From NCBI RefSeq assembly GCF_011682055.1, contig NZ_JAAQOM010000020.1, positions 62,001-126,000 on the forward strand: a stretch of 64,000 bases of DNA, given 5' to 3'. The position numbers were made by a program, and so were the translations under genes. How positions within the stretch are numbered: position 1 is the stretch's first letter; each line of letters starts with the position of its first letter. Of this stretch, positions 63,929-64,000 are shown piece by piece. This DNA comes from Telluria antibiotica. GTDB lineage: Bacteria > Pseudomonadota > Gammaproteobacteria > Burkholderiales > Burkholderiaceae_D. A model generated the notes under the pieces. It ran no database searches. It was not told the DNA's origin and saw only the letters and a list, made by a program, of their open reading frames with translations.

Positions 63929-64000
63929 GTAGTTCTAGTTCCCGCGAAGGTTCAAGGGGGACCGCGAAGCCGCCCTCGATGTCGCCTGCTTATGGCAGGG

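Noticed and set aside
63929..64000. 3' end of ntrB upstream of ntrC
   Set aside because: Only 72 bases remain and none of the three minus frames shows a histidine-kinase tail; a small CCTGC...GCAGG palindrome is all that is visible.

Overview
The window is high-GC DNA that looks like a chromosome of an Oxalobacteraceae-type betaproteobacterium (Massilia/Duganella/Janthinobacterium group). This is inferred from gene order and protein character (rimP-nusA-infB-rbfA-truB-typA; glnE divergent from yhdP-nit-tldD; many TonB-dependent receptors; secreted DUF6160-like proteins), not from a database search. No rRNA, tRNA or CRISPR array was recognised.

Layout. 1-4150: the 3' end of an AraC-type regulator, then five secreted DUF6160-like proteins on the minus strand, three in a translationally coupled run and two recent duplicates. 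4200-12950: typA, then the translation/transcription operon rimP-nusA-infB-rbfA-truB. A strong promoter and an intrinsic terminator lie in its leader, suggesting attenuation. 13130-18530: rluB with very long low-complexity ends, scpB, glk, and a DedA-rhodanese fusion. 18630-22480: a small inverted-repeat element, then a Dpp/Opp-like peptide ABC transporter (two permeases and a double ATPase) without a binding protein. 22800-30670: two paralogous TonB receptors flank a 54-bp x 11 tandem array and aroG. aroG is preceded by a Phe-rich leader peptide and a terminator, a classical attenuator. 30745-41546: a small disordered protein, an SH3-like secreted protein, tldD, a nitrilase, yhdP and divergent glnE. 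41588-45075: a 14 x 7-bp microsatellite and a third TonB receptor. 45230-51592: map, a flavin-dependent tryptophan-type halogenase, gap, tkt and rsmE. 51790-61013: a fourth TonB receptor, a FAD oxidoreductase, an intact IS1595-type insertion with target duplication, and a fifth TonB receptor. 61241-63928: corA and ntrC.

The housekeeping blocks are ordinary. The accessory content consists of five TonB receptors, the halogenase, the DUF6160 cluster and several repeat families. REP-like palindromes headed by GTAG occur as inverted pairs at four intergenic sites and, fused to half of a terminator, as the tandem array at 25.7-26.3 kb. The strongest candidates for undescribed biology are the aroG leader attenuator, the rimP-nusA leader terminator and the terminator/REP tandem array.
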